Assembly: GCF_003019255.1 (NCBI RefSeq)
Contig: NZ_CP027846.1
Span: forward strand, 1,364,001 to 1,428,000
Reading direction: 5' to 3'
Origin: Staphylococcus kloosii
GTDB taxonomy: Bacteria > Bacillota > Bacilli > Staphylococcales > Staphylococcaceae
DNA length: 64,000 bases
Part shown: positions 54,446 to 64,000 of the stretch, piece by piece
Numbering within the stretch: the first letter of the stretch is position 1
Layout of the letters: every line of letters begins with the position of its first letter
Position numbers and translations under genes: made by a program
Notes under the pieces: generated by a model
What the model was told of the DNA's origin: nothing
Database searches by the model: none
Seen by the model: only the letters and a program-made list of their open reading frames with translations

Positions 54446-56860
54446 GTGAATTATAATCATAATGAGATTGAAAGAAAGTGGCAACAATATTGGGAAGAAA
54501 ATAAAACATTTAAAACGAGTGATAATTTCGGTCAAAAGAAATTTTATGCGTTGGACATGTTCCCTTATCCATCTGGTGCTGGTTTACACGTAGGTCACCC
54601 AGAAGGTTATACGGCAACAGATATCGTTTCTCGTTATAAGAGAATGCAAGGTTATAATGTACTACATCCTATGGGATGGGATGCATTTGGTTTGCCAGCT
54701 GAACAGTATGCGTTAGACACTGGTAATAATCCAAGAGCATTCACTCAAAAAAATATTAATACATTTAAGAGACAAATTAAAGAACTAGGCTTTAGTTACG
54801 ATTGGGATAGAGAAATCAATACAACTGATCCAGAATATTATAAATGGACACAATGGATTTTTATTCAACTTTATAATAAAGGTTTAGCATATGTTGATGA
54901 AGTTGCAGTTAACTGGTGCCCTGCATTAGGTACAGTATTATCAAATGAAGAAGTCATCGATGGTGTGTCTGAACGTGGTGGACATCCAGTATACAGAAGA
55001 CCTATGAAACAATGGGTTTTAAAAATTACTGCTTATGCTGATAGATTGTTAGAAGATTTAGATGACTTAGACTGGCCTGAGTCAATTAAAGATATGCAAC
55101 GTAACTGGATAGGTCGTTCAGAAGGTGCTGCAGTTACATTTAATGTTGAGAGTACTCAAGATAATATTGAAGTCTTTACTACAAGACCAGATACTATTTA
55201 TGGCGCGACGTTCTTAGTACTTAGCCCAGAACATGAATTAGTTAATAAAATTACGACATCCGACGAAGAAGAAGCTGTAAAAGCTTATCAAGAAGAAGCG
55301 GCTAAAAAATCAGATTTAGAACGTACAGGTTTATCAAAAGAAAAATCTGGTGTGTTTACGGGTGCATATGCTACAAATCCATTATCAGGTGAACAAGTTC
55401 CTGTTTGGATAGCTGACTATGTGTTATCAACTTATGGTACAGGTGCAGTGATGGCAGTACCAAGTGGTGACCAACGTGACTACGAATTTGCTCAAGCATT
55501 TGATTTGCCAATAATAGAAGTAATCGAAGGCGGAGACTTAAGTAAAGAAGCTTACACAGGGGATGGTCCACATGTTAATTCAGGTGAATTAAATGGTTTA
55601 TATAATGAAGGTGCCATTACTAAAGCGATTGACTTATTAGAAGAAAAAAATGCTGGTACACGCAAAGTAAATTACAAATTACGAGACTGGTTATTTAGTA
55701 GACAAAGATATTGGGGTGAACCAATACCGGTTATTCATTGGGAAGATGGTACGATGACAACTGTCCCAGAAGATGAATTGCCTGTGCTACTTCCTGAAAC
55801 TAATGAAATTAAACCATCAGGTACTGGTGAATCACCATTAGCCAATATTCCTGAGTTTGTTAATGTAGTTGATGCAGAAACTGGTATGAAAGGTCGCCGT
55901 GAGACAAATACTATGCCACAATGGGCAGGAAGTTGTTGGTATTATTTAAGATATATTGATCCTAATAATGACCAAATGTTAGCTGACCCTGAAAAACTTA
56001 AACACTGGTTGCCAGTTGATTTATATATTGGCGGCGTCGAGCATGCAGTGTTACACTTGTTGTATGCAAGATTCTGGCACAAAGTGTTATATGATTTAGG
56101 CGTAGTACCTACAAAAGAGCCATTCCAAAAATTATATAATCAAGGAATGATTCTTGGTGAAGGTAACGAAAAAATGAGTAAATCCAAAGGGAATGTAATT
56201 AATCCTGACGACATTATTAAGAGTCATGGTGCAGATACATTAAGACTTTACGAAATGTTTATGGGACCATTAGATGCAGCAATTGCATGGAGTGATAATG
56301 GACTTGACGGTTCTCGTAGATTCTTAGATAGAGTTTGGAGATTATTAGTGAATGAAGATGGAACGTTATCTGACCGTGTGGTAGACGATAATGACGGTTC
56401 TTTAGATAAGTCATATCATCAAACAGTTAAAAAAGTATCCGAAGACTTCGATACACTAAACTTTAACACTGCAATCAGTCAGTTAATGGTATTTATAAAT
56501 GACTGTTATAAAGCAGATACGTTGTACCGTTCTTATATCGAAGGATTCGTTACAATGCTAGCTCCAATTGCGCCACACATTAGTGAAGAGCTTTGGAATA
56601 TATTAGGTCAAGAAGGCACAATTACGTATCAACCATGGCCAACTTATGATGAAACTTTACTTGTTGATAATGAAATAGAAATTGTTGTCCAAGTTAATGG
56701 TAAAGTAAGAGCTAAAATTAACATTCCTAAAGATACGTCTAAAGAAGATATGGAAGCTATCGCTTTAGATAATGATAGTATTAAGAGTGAAATAGAAGGT
56801 AAAGATATTAAAAAAGTAATTGCGGTTCCGCAAAAACTTGTTAATATTGTAGCCAAATAA
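54446..56860 (+). CDS. leuS: LeuS: leucyl-tRNA synthetase
   Basis: An 804-residue class I synthetase. The HIGH-type motif is HVGHPEGYT near residue 48, the editing domain (TTRPDTIYG, TGAVMAVPSGDQRD) lies at about 225-420, and KMSKSKGN is at about 575. GTG start with AGGAGG upstream. Controlled by the T-box leader. Confidence 0.97.
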   Translation: MNYNHNEIERKWQQYWEENKTFKTSDNFGQKKFYALDMFPYPSGAGLHVGHPEGYTATDIVSRYKRMQGYNVLHPMGWDAFGLPAEQYALDTGNNPRAFTQKNINTFKRQIKELGFSYDWDREINTTDPEYYKWTQWIFIQLYNKGLAYVDEVAVNWCPALGTVLSNEEVIDGVSERGGHPVYRRPMKQWVLKITAYADRLLEDLDDLDWPESIKDMQRNWIGRSEGAAVTFNVESTQDNIEVFTTRPDTIYGATFLVLSPEHELVNKITTSDEEEAVKAYQEEAAKKSDLERTGLSKEKSGVFTGAYATNPLSGEQVPVWIADYVLSTYGTGAVMAVPSGDQRDYEFAQAFDLPIIEVIEGGDLSKEAYTGDGPHVNSGELNGLYNEGAITKAIDLLEEKNAGTRKVNYKLRDWLFSRQRYWGEPIPVIHWEDGTMTTVPEDELPVLLPETNEIKPSGTGESPLANIPEFVNVVDAETGMKGRRETNTMPQWAGSCWYYLRYIDPNNDQMLADPEKLKHWLPVDLYIGGVEHAVLHLLYARFWHKVLYDLGVVPTKEPFQKLYNQGMILGEGNEKMSKSKGNVINPDDIIKSHGADTLRLYEMFMGPLDAAIAWSDNGLDGSRRFLDRVWRLLVNEDGTLSDRVVDDNDGSLDKSYHQTVKKVSEDFDTLNFNTAISQLMVFINDCYKADTLYRSYIEGFVTMLAPIAPHISEELWNILGQEGTITYQPWPTYDETLLVDNEIEIVVQVNGKVRAKINIPKDTSKEDMEAIALDNDSIKSEIEGKDIKKVIAVPQKLVNIVAK

Positions 56861-56881
56861 ATTTAGATTGGAGTTTTATTA

Positions 56882-57193
56882 ATGGAATCTATTACAGTAG
56901 ATGAATTGAAGAAAAAAATTGTCGATACTAACCCAGTAAATATCGTAGATGTTAGAACTAGGGAAGAAACTGCTATGGGCATTATTCCAGGTGCAAAGAC
57001 AATACCAATGAATGAAATTCCATCAAATCTTAGTTATTTTAATGAAAATGAAACTTATTACCTTGTATGTAAAGCTGGTGTGAGAAGTGAACGTACGGGT
57101 CAATATTTAGAAGAAAATGGTATTAATGTTGTTAACGTCGAAGGCGGTATGGACGCTTGGGGCGATGACGGCCTAGAGGTCGACAGTATTTAA
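56882..57193 (+). CDS. Rhodanese-domain protein
   Basis: A 103-residue single-domain rhodanese. The catalytic Cys63 is in YLVCKAGVRSE; VDVRTREE and GIIPGAKTIPM are the family blocks. It is a sulfur carrier or sulfurtransferase in the cytoplasm. TTGGAG upstream of ATG, 22 bases after leuS, so probably partly co-transcribed. Confidence 0.9.
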   Translation: MESITVDELKKKIVDTNPVNIVDVRTREETAMGIIPGAKTIPMNEIPSNLSYFNENETYYLVCKAGVRSERTGQYLEENGINVVNVEGGMDAWGDDGLEVDSI

Positions 57194-57216
57194 TAGTAAT
57201 TCAAAGTTATAATATA

Positions 57217-57260
57217 CCCGGTTAATGTGTGGAAAAATCATACATTAACCGGTTTAGTTA
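57217..57260 (+). terminator. Terminator after the rhodanese gene
   Basis: ACCGGTTAATGT pairs with ACATTAACCGGT and is followed by a short T-tract. Confidence 0.8.
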
Positions 57261-57337
57261 TTATTGACAGATTTAAGTTGAAGATAATTATGAGGCAAGG
57301 TTGATATGGCTATAGTGCCATTTATATATTGATATAA

Positions 57338-57378
57338 AAAATGACAGTGTCTATTAAAGAAGACATTGTCATTTTTTA
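57338..57378. terminator. Terminator of the flavoprotein gene (bidirectional)
   Basis: AAAAAATGACAGTGTCT/AGACATTGTCATTTTTT, a long stem with one G-U pair and flanking A/T-tracts. Confidence 0.85.
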
Positions 57379-57395
57379 AATTTATTAGTTTTTGT

Positions 57396-58661
57396 TTATT
57401 GCTCATTCTTAAATTGACCGGCTGAAGTACCTGCAACATGTCCAGTTACAAGGGCGCTTGTAATATTATAGCCACCGGTATAGCCATGAATATCGAGTAC
57501 TTCTCCACATAAAAATAATCCTTCACTTATTTTTGACATCATAGTTTTAGGATGTAGTTCTTTTAATGACACGCCACCACCAGTAACAAATGCTTTATCT
57601 AAAGGTAATGTCCCATTGACTGTGAATTTAAAGCCTTTGAATAGATTAACTAGGTCGGTAATTTTGGCATTAGAAAGATGATGTGACGTTAAATTATCAT
57701 CTATTTCGGCTTGTTTTAGCATAAAGAGTAAATAGCGTTCCTCGATAAGGCCATGTAAACTATTCTTAATTGCTTTATCAGGCGCTTCTTTAAGTAAACC
57801 ACGTATTTGTTGTTCGACTTGATCATGGTTTAATTCTGGAAAAACATCTAATTGCATAAATATATCTTGCTTCTTTTGATTTTTTTGTTCTTTATAAACA
57901 AATTGACTACATCTTAATGCGGCTGGGCCACTAACGCCAAAATGCGTAAATATCATGTCCATTTGATGCGTAATTCGTGTTTTGCCATTTTTCTTTAACA
58001 CACTTAATGCAACATCTTTTAGACTTAAGCCTTTTAATTCTTTGGATTTAATAAAGGGTTCTGGTGAGGTAATCGGTACTTCAGTTGGGAACAATTCCGT
58101 AATTGAATGACCCAATGCCTCGGCAAATTTATAACCGTCTCCTGTCGAACCAGTTTGAGGCACACTAGTACCTCCTGTTGCAATAACGATAGTATGTGAT
58201 TGGAATGTTTTTTGATTATCTAGTATAACCGTATAGGTACCATCTTGTTCTACATTAATAGCCGTTACTGTCGTTTCTTCCAATACATCGACGTTATTAA
58301 TATTCAATGTATTAACTAATGCATCAACAACGTCTTGTGCTTTGTTGGAGATAGGGAACATTCTACCATGATCTTCTTCTTTTAATTTAACTTCTCTGCT
58401 TTCAAAGAAATTAATAATCGATTCATTATCAAATATCGAAAATGGGCTATATAAAAACTTACCGTTGCCTGGTATATTTTTAATAATTTCTTCATAAGGT
58501 AATCTATTTGTTACATTACAACGACCGCCACCCGAAATTTTTAATTTACGGCCTAATCCTTTTTTCTTTTCAATTAATAAAATATTAGAGTTTTCTTGAC
58601 TGGCGGCAACTGCTGCCATTAATCCACTAGGTCCTCCACCAATAATAATAGTTTGATACAT
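57396..58661 (-). CDS. HI0933-family flavoprotein
   Basis: A 421-residue NAD(P)/FAD-dependent oxidoreductase of the HI0933/YtfP/BaiN-like group. IIGGGPSGLMAAVAA binds FAD; RKLKISGGGRCNVTN is the family signature; IATGGTSVPQTGSTGDGY and CGEVLDIHGYTGGYN are the later conserved blocks. The reaction is unknown. TGGAGG precedes the ATG on the minus strand. Confidence 0.85.
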   Translation of the reverse strand: MYQTIIIGGGPSGLMAAVAASQENSNILLIEKKKGLGRKLKISGGGRCNVTNRLPYEEIIKNIPGNGKFLYSPFSIFDNESIINFFESREVKLKEEDHGRMFPISNKAQDVVDALVNTLNINNVDVLEETTVTAINVEQDGTYTVILDNQKTFQSHTIVIATGGTSVPQTGSTGDGYKFAEALGHSITELFPTEVPITSPEPFIKSKELKGLSLKDVALSVLKKNGKTRITHQMDMIFTHFGVSGPAALRCSQFVYKEQKNQKKQDIFMQLDVFPELNHDQVEQQIRGLLKEAPDKAIKNSLHGLIEERYLLFMLKQAEIDDNLTSHHLSNAKITDLVNLFKGFKFTVNGTLPLDKAFVTGGGVSLKELHPKTMMSKISEGLFLCGEVLDIHGYTGGYNITSALVTGHVAGTSAGQFKNEQ

Positions 58662-59034
58662 TGCTATGCCTCCATTAGAGTTATTCTTTATTTAATATAT
58701 GGATAATAAATTAAACGTTATTTTAGTTTATAAATTTAGGAAAGTAGAACTTATATTGTCTTACTTTTTCATTAGTAACATTATATAAAATATAATATAT
58801 CTTTACTTATTGCCAACTTTTAATTAAAATTTTCTAGGTACATAGTGAAAGATACGTAAATTTTCGAGAGATTAGTAAACTCATGCATGTACTTATGTGC
58901 CACCTAGTGTAATATATATTTATAAGACTATTTTTTATAGCTATGTTATATTAATATTGTTTTGAAAAAATATAGACAGCACGTTATTATGAAGTTTACG
59001 ATTATTAAATTTAATTTGAGATAGGAAGATACAA
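58662..59034. other. Divergent intergenic region without gene
   Basis: AT-rich sequence between the minus-strand flavoprotein gene and murJ. I see no ORF with a binding site, no strong hairpin and no known RNA motif. It should hold the two divergent promoters. Confidence 0.5.
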
Positions 59035-60672
59035 ATGAGTGAAAGTAAAGAATTGGTCCGAGGCACCTTCCTAATTACACTTAGTATATTAATTACCAAG
59101 GTGTTAGGTGTCCTATTTATCATTCCATTTTATGCAATTGTTGGGGGAGAAGAAAATTTAGCGCCTTTTAACTACGCTTATCAACCTTACAACATTGCAA
59201 TAGCTGTAGCAACAGCAGGAGTGCCTTTAGCGGCTTCAAAATATGTATCAAAGTATAATGCTTTAGGTGCATATAAAGTCAGTCAGAAATTATATAAATC
59301 AAGTTTTATCGTTATGACAATAATGGGTGTAGTAGGCTTTGCGCTACTGTACTTCTTAGCGCCTAATATTGCGTCAATAACATTAGCACGTGAAGATGGT
59401 GTTAAAGGCGGATGGTCAGTAGCAGATATTACTTGGATTATTCGTATAATTAGTGTAGTTGTTATCTTTATTCCATTGTTAGCTACATGGAGAGGTGTAT
59501 TCCAAGGTTACAAGTCTATGGGACCTACGGCTGTTTCGGAAGTTACGGAACAAGTTGCAAGAGTGCTATTTATTTTAATAGGTAGTTATTTAGTGTTAAA
59601 CGTTTTTGGTGGTTCAGTGTTATTCGCCAATGGTGTTGCAACGTTCGCAGCTGCAATTGGTGCAATCACAGGTATTATTACATTATGGTACTACTGGGTT
59701 AAGAGAAAGCCGAATATTGATAAAATGGTAGAATCAGATACTACAAATATCGATGTACCATATGGGAAGATGTACAAAGAAATTCTTTCGTATAGTATTC
59801 CATTTGTTATTGTGAGTTTAAACTTCCCATTATTTAATATGGTTGACCAGTTTACACACAATAATGCATTGGATTTGGCTGGCGTGCCTCAGAAGATGCA
59901 TGACTACTTCTTCTCAATATTAAATATGACAACAAACAAAATTGTTATGATTCCTACATCATTAGCATCTGGTTTTGCTGTTAGTTTGATTCCATTCATT
60001 ACAAAAACATATGCTGCAGGCCAAATAAATGAGATGCAAAGACAAATTCGTGCTTCTCTAGGCGTATTAATGTTTATAACTGTTCCGGCAAGTTTAGGAA
60101 TTATGGCATTATCTTTACCGTTATATACTGTGTTTTATAGTTATAATACTGATGGTAGCCAATTATTATTCTATTATGCTCCTGTAGCAATTCTTATTGC
60201 GTTACTTAGTGTGACGGCTTCAATGCTACAAGGGATTGATAAGCAAAAATTAACCGTTTTTGTAATTATTTCTGCAGTTGTCATAAAAATTATTTTAAAT
60301 ACACCATTAATTTATGCGTTCCATACTGCAGGTGCAATCTTAAGTACAGCCATAGCACTATTATTTGCTATTATTTGTAACTTTATTATTTTGAAAAAAT
60401 ATGCACATTTTAATTTTACAGAAACATGGTTACACTTTAGTAAAATTTTCTTATACGGTTTTATTATGATGATAGCGGTAGAAATTTCATACTTTTTAAT
60501 ACAACTCGTAATTTCACCACAATCTAAAATAGGATCACTTATTATTGTAATTGTTAGTGTTGTCGTAGGTATGTTAGTTTACGGCATTATCACTATGAAA
60601 ACACATCTAGCAGATGAATTTTTAGGTGAGTTACCAAATAAGATACGTCGCAAGTTAGGAATTATAAAATGA
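59035..60672 (+). CDS. murJ: MurJ-like lipid II flippase (YtgP family)
   Basis: A 545-residue MOP-superfamily transporter with about fourteen membrane segments. Conserved blocks are GTFLITLSILITKVLGVLF, FAPFNYAYQPYN-like APFNYAYQPYNIA, TWRGVFQGYKSMGPTA, SEVTEQVARVL and LNFPLFNMVDQFT. The staphylococcal homologue (YtgP type) is the essential lipid II flippase. ATAGGAAG precedes the ATG. Overlaps the next gene by four bases. Confidence 0.87.
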   Translation: MSESKELVRGTFLITLSILITKVLGVLFIIPFYAIVGGEENLAPFNYAYQPYNIAIAVATAGVPLAASKYVSKYNALGAYKVSQKLYKSSFIVMTIMGVVGFALLYFLAPNIASITLAREDGVKGGWSVADITWIIRIISVVVIFIPLLATWRGVFQGYKSMGPTAVSEVTEQVARVLFILIGSYLVLNVFGGSVLFANGVATFAAAIGAITGIITLWYYWVKRKPNIDKMVESDTTNIDVPYGKMYKEILSYSIPFVIVSLNFPLFNMVDQFTHNNALDLAGVPQKMHDYFFSILNMTTNKIVMIPTSLASGFAVSLIPFITKTYAAGQINEMQRQIRASLGVLMFITVPASLGIMALSLPLYTVFYSYNTDGSQLLFYYAPVAILIALLSVTASMLQGIDKQKLTVFVIISAVVIKIILNTPLIYAFHTAGAILSTAIALLFAIICNFIILKKYAHFNFTETWLHFSKIFLYGFIMMIAVEISYFLIQLVISPQSKIGSLIIVIVSVVVGMLVYGIITMKTHLADEFLGELPNKIRRKLGIIK

Positions 60673-61367
60673 GATTAGATAAATTTTTAGCGAACATGGG
60701 GGTAGGCACACGAACTGAAGTTAAAACTTTGTTGAAAAAAGGAAAAGTAACAGTAAATGACAAAGTTGAAAAATCGCCTAAAAAAAATATTGATGCTGAA
60801 GCCGATAAAATCTATTGTGAAGGTAAGTTAATCGAATATATTGATAAAGTATATTTTATGCTAAATAAACCCAAAGGTTATGTTTCGGCAAATGTAGACG
60901 ATCAACATTCGACGGTTATTGATTTAATCAGTAGCTATGAGCATTTAAATATTTTTCCAGTCGGTAGATTGGACAAAGATACTGAAGGTTTGTTACTTAT
61001 TACAAATGATGGGGATTTTAATCATCAATTGATGAACCCATCAAAGCATGTACCTAAAACTTATGAAGTAATTTCTAAAAATTCTATTACAAAAAATGAT
61101 ATAGAATCATTTAAAACGGGTATTGAATTACATGATGGATTAACCCAACCTGCATTTTTAGAATTTACGGATGATGAATTTAAATCATTTGTAACAATTT
61201 ATGAAGGAAGGTATCATCAAGTTAAGCGCATGTTTCATGCAATTAACAATGAGGTTCTTGCGCTTAAACGTATAAAGATTGGCGATTTAGCACTTGATAG
61301 ACAACTAGCATCTGGTGACTATCGTCAATTGACCCCGCAAGATTTTAAATTATTGGGGCTAAAATAA
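60669..61367 (+). CDS. RsuA-family pseudouridine synthase
   Basis: A 232-residue rRNA pseudouridine synthase. The N-terminal S4 domain (MRLDKFLANMGVGTRTEVK) precedes the catalytic domain with catalytic Asp in FPVGRLDKDTEGLLL and the block KPKGYVSA. RsuA modifies U516 of 16S rRNA; this one could act on the same or another site. ATGA overlap with murJ. Confidence 0.88.
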   Translation: MRLDKFLANMGVGTRTEVKTLLKKGKVTVNDKVEKSPKKNIDAEADKIYCEGKLIEYIDKVYFMLNKPKGYVSANVDDQHSTVIDLISSYEHLNIFPVGRLDKDTEGLLLITNDGDFNHQLMNPSKHVPKTYEVISKNSITKNDIESFKTGIELHDGLTQPAFLEFTDDEFKSFVTIYEGRYHQVKRMFHAINNEVLALKRIKIGDLALDRQLASGDYRQLTPQDFKLLGLK

Positions 61368-61388
61368 ATAAAGAGGTGTGAATTAGAT

Positions 61389-61790
61389 ATGGCAAAATTA
61401 TTTAAAGCAGTATTAGGAATCGGGGGAGCTGTAGCAGCTATCGTATTATCTAATAAAGATAATAGAGACAAACTTAAAAAAGAATATAATAAATACAAGT
61501 CTAACCCAGAATCATATAAGCAAAACGCTAAAGAATTCGCTAGCCAAATAAGTGATAAAGCTAGTGAAACAATTAACGAAGTTAAAGAAGATCCAAAAGG
61601 TTATGCAAGTAAAGTTAAAGAAGACCCTAAAGGTTTCCTAAACGAACAAAAAGCTCACTTCAAAGGTGAAAAGGGTGAAACTTCTGAAGAAATTCAAGAA
61701 GGCCGTTTTGACGATGAAGGACCAAGTAACCCTAGTAACAACTTACATGTAGTTACTGAAGAAGAACTTAAAAATAATAACAATAAATAA
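61389..61790 (+). CDS. YtxH-domain small protein
   Basis: A 133-residue protein. A short N-terminal hydrophobic stretch (LFKAVLGIGGAVAAIVL) is followed by a basic helical part and two copies of a KEDPKGYASK/KEDPKGFLNE unit, then an acidic, Asn-rich tail. The layout is that of YtxH/gas-vesicle-like stress proteins. AGAGGTG precedes the ATG. Function unknown. Confidence 0.75.
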   Translation: MAKLFKAVLGIGGAVAAIVLSNKDNRDKLKKEYNKYKSNPESYKQNAKEFASQISDKASETINEVKEDPKGYASKVKEDPKGFLNEQKAHFKGEKGETSEEIQEGRFDDEGPSNPSNNLHVVTEEELKNNNNK

Positions 61791-61802
61791 TGTTTGATTT
61801 TT

Positions 61803-61845
61803 ATAGGCTTAATTTGATGTATATCAAATTAAGCCTATTTTTCTT
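61803..61845 (+). terminator. Terminator after the YtxH-like gene
   Basis: TAGGCTTAATTTGAT pairs with ATCAAATTAAGCCTA and is followed by T5CTT. Confidence 0.92.
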
Positions 61846-62010
61846 AAGAATTATGACAGTAACTAAAAATATATTAATGTAGCTATGCAACTGTTTTTTT
61901 GTGCAATATAACAGATTATTTTTTGATAAATTCTGTCATCTCACTGTAGTTTAATGGTAACATCATGTAAAATGGACTTTAATTAGATTTATAGAAAGAA
62001 GTGATCATGT

Positions 62011-63420
62011 ATGTGGAAAGAAAAAGTACTTGAGTATGAAAATCAAATCATTGATGATTTAAAAGGATTATTATCAATAGAAAGTGTTAGAGATGATGAC
62101 AAAGCTTCTGAAGATTATCCAGTAGGACCAGGTCCTAGAGAAGCTTTAGATTACATGTATAAAATTGCTGAACGTGATGGTTTTAGCACACATGATGTTG
62201 ATCACATCGCTGGACGTATTGAAGCTGGACAAGGTGATGAAGTATTCGGTATTTTGTGTCACGTCGATGTAGTTCCAGCGGGAGATGGTTGGGATTCTGA
62301 TCCGTTTGACCCCGTTGTAACATCTGATAAAATTGTTGCGCGCGGAACGTTAGATGATAAAGGTCCAACCATTGCAGCTTATTATGCGGTTAAAATTTTA
62401 AATGAAATGAATGTTGATTGGAAAAGAAGAATACATATAATTGTTGGTACAGATGAAGAATCTGATTGGCTATGTACAGAACGTTATTTCAAAACAGAAG
62501 AAATGCCTACATTAGGTATTGCACCAGATGCAGAGTTCCCTGCAATACATGGTGAAAAAGGTATTAGTGTCTTTGATGTCGTTCAAGCAGAACAAGCAGA
62601 AGACATTGATGAACCAGATTATGAATTACATTCTTTCGAATCTGGACAAAGATATAACATGGTTCCAGATGATGCATCAGCTAAAGTATTAGTTAAAGAA
62701 AATATGACTGATGTTATTCAAAACTTTGAACAATTTTTAGTTGAGAATAATCTTGAAGGTGGCAGTACTGTTGATAGTGGCATTTTAGAACTTAACGTTA
62801 AAGGTAAAGCGGTACATGGTATGGATCCATCAATCGGTGTGAATGCTGGTTTATATTTACTGCATTTCCTATCTCAATTGAAATTGGATAAAACAGCTGC
62901 TAATTTTGTGAAGTTTAGTGAACAATATTTATTTAATTCACACTTCGGCGAAAAAATGGGTATGAAATTCCATACAGACAGCATGGGTGATGTAACGACA
63001 AATATTGGCGTTATTAAATACGACAACCAAAATGGCGGTAAATTTGGCATTAATTTACGTTATCCTGAAGGTTTTGAATACGATAAAGCAATGAATAGAT
63101 TCGATGAAGAAGTTAAAGCGCTTGGATTCAAATTAGATTTAGGTAAAAATCAAGTGCCTCATTACGTAGATAAAAATGATCCATTTGTTCAAAAATTGGT
63201 ACAAGCATATAGAAATCAAACTGGCGACAACACTGAACCGTATACAATCGGAGGAGGAACATATGCCCGTAACCTTGATAAAGGGGTTGCATTTGGTGCT
63301 ATGTTTGAAGACTCTGAAGATTTAATGCATCAAAAAAATGAATACATTACTAAAAAGCAATTATTAAATGCGACAAGTATTTATTTAGAAGCCTTATATA
63401 CACTTTGTGTGGAGGGATAA
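62011..63420 (+). CDS. pepV: PepV: dipeptidase
   Basis: A 469-residue M20 dinuclear zinc dipeptidase. Metal ligands are seen in CHVDVVPAGDGW, RGTLDDKGP, GTDEESDW (catalytic Glu pair), IAPDAEFP and a late His (MHQKNE region). GGTVHG-like block is KAVHGMDPSIG. It cleaves dipeptides with an N-terminal beta-Ala or D-residue in related enzymes. Followed after three bases by dat. Confidence 0.93.
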   Translation: MWKEKVLEYENQIIDDLKGLLSIESVRDDDKASEDYPVGPGPREALDYMYKIAERDGFSTHDVDHIAGRIEAGQGDEVFGILCHVDVVPAGDGWDSDPFDPVVTSDKIVARGTLDDKGPTIAAYYAVKILNEMNVDWKRRIHIIVGTDEESDWLCTERYFKTEEMPTLGIAPDAEFPAIHGEKGISVFDVVQAEQAEDIDEPDYELHSFESGQRYNMVPDDASAKVLVKENMTDVIQNFEQFLVENNLEGGSTVDSGILELNVKGKAVHGMDPSIGVNAGLYLLHFLSQLKLDKTAANFVKFSEQYLFNSHFGEKMGMKFHTDSMGDVTTNIGVIKYDNQNGGKFGINLRYPEGFEYDKAMNRFDEEVKALGFKLDLGKNQVPHYVDKNDPFVQKLVQAYRNQTGDNTEPYTIGGGTYARNLDKGVAFGAMFEDSEDLMHQKNEYITKKQLLNATSIYLEALYTLCVEG

Positions 63421-63423
63421 ACT

Positions 63424-64000
63424 ATGACAAAAGTATTAATTAATGAAAAACTTGTAGAAGAAAATGAAGCTAATGTACCTTACAATGATAGAGGTTATAA
63501 CTTTGGTGACGGTATCTATGAATACGTACGTGTGTACAATAATAGATTATTTACTGCGCGACCTCACTTTGAAAGATTATTAAGAAGTGCAGATGAAATT
63601 GGTTTAGAATTAAATTATACTGTCGATGGTCTAATAGAACTTGTACAAGAATTAATTTCGGCTAACAAAGTTGTTACAGGTGGCGTTTACATCCAAGTAA
63701 CAAGAGGTGTGGCACCTAGAGACCATGCATTCCCTACACCTTCTGTTCAACCAATGATTACTGGTTTTACAAAATCATATGACAGACCTTATAAAAATTT
63801 AGAAGAAGGTATTAACGCTGTTACTACTGAAGACATTCGCTGGTTAAGATGCGACATTAAAAGTTTAAATTTATTAGGTAATGTGTTAGCTAAAGAATAT
63901 GCAACAAAATATAATGCGCAAGAAGCAATTCAACATAGAGGAGATACAGTTACTGAAGGTTCTTCTAGTAATGCTTATGCAATTAAAGATGGTGCTATAT
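63424..64000 (+). CDS. dat: Dat: D-amino acid aminotransferase, 3' end outside window
   Basis: The first 192 residues of a class IV PLP aminotransferase. FGDGIYEYVRVYN opens the domain; the PLP Lys is Lys146 in RCDIKSLNLLGNVL. It makes D-Glu and D-Ala for peptidoglycan. GGAGGG lies before pepV's stop and serves the ATG. The gene is cut by the window edge. Confidence 0.93.
   Translation, partial: MTKVLINEKLVEENEANVPYNDRGYNFGDGIYEYVRVYNNRLFTARPHFERLLRSADEIGLELNYTVDGLIELVQELISANKVVTGGVYIQVTRGVAPRDHAFPTPSVQPMITGFTKSYDRPYKNLEEGINAVTTEDIRWLRCDIKSLNLLGNVLAKEYATKYNAQEAIQHRGDTVTEGSSSNAYAIKDGAI

Noticed and set aside
1..64000. CRISPR array, insertion sequence, tRNA or rRNA
   Set aside because: I looked for regularly spaced repeats, transposase reading frames and clover-leaf sequences and saw none in the window.

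Overview
The window is low-GC DNA from a Staphylococcus chromosome. The right-hand 39 kb carries a recognisable staphylococcal core order (menE-menC, yidD, ytkD, pckA, metK, crcB pair, tal, a sigS-like ECF sigma gene with its ComK-like neighbour, sagB, ribDE-BA-H, proline dehydrogenase, ldh, rot, mnmM/ytqA, leuS, murJ, pepV, dat). I cannot name the species. The capsule locus and the left-hand accessory genes are unlike the usual S. aureus arrangement, so a coagulase-negative species is more likely.

Left accessory region (1-9.5 kb): a TagE/TarM-type glycosyltransferase, a coiled-coil/one-membrane-segment protein, a secreted chymotrypsin-fold serine protease, a 25-residue hydrophobic peptide with a structured leader, a very large YSIRK-signal secreted protein built from two different internal duplications but without an LPXTG anchor, and an NAD(P)H-binding SDR protein. 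Two copies of a dispersed intergenic repeat lie here and a third lies at 33.4 kb. Each begins with a hairpin that can serve the preceding gene as a terminator.

Capsule locus (9.98-22.69 kb, all +): capA-capB-capC (chain-length/tyrosine-kinase/phosphatase module), a CapD/PglF-type dehydratase, flippase, polymerase, acyltransferase, CapI-type epimerase, TviB-type UDP-GlcNAc dehydrogenase, one GT4 glycosyltransferase, then PglC-, PglD- and PglE-like proteins. Together these encode a complete predicted route to UDP-N,N'-diacetylbacillosamine and its transfer to the lipid carrier, plus an N-acetylhexosaminuronic acid branch. An AraC-type regulator follows on the opposite strand. Two related candidate small RNAs flank the block.

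The 1.7 kb between the AraC gene and menE has no convincing protein gene but holds five candidate small RNAs, each with a 5' stem-loop and a 3' terminator, on both strands.

Core region (25.2-64 kb): menaquinone synthesis, gluconeogenesis and SAM synthesis (SAM riboswitch), fluoride export, transaldolase, a second AraC paralogue, sigS/ComK-like pair, SagB glucosaminidase, an OpuCC-like lipoprotein with a downstream 25-residue peptide gene, riboflavin operon (FMN riboswitch), CcpA-like (cre) and Rex-like operators in front of redox and carbon genes, Rot, leuS (T-box), MurJ, PepV and the start of Dat, which is cut by the window end. Starts were re-chosen by ribosome binding site where the longest frame was unlikely.
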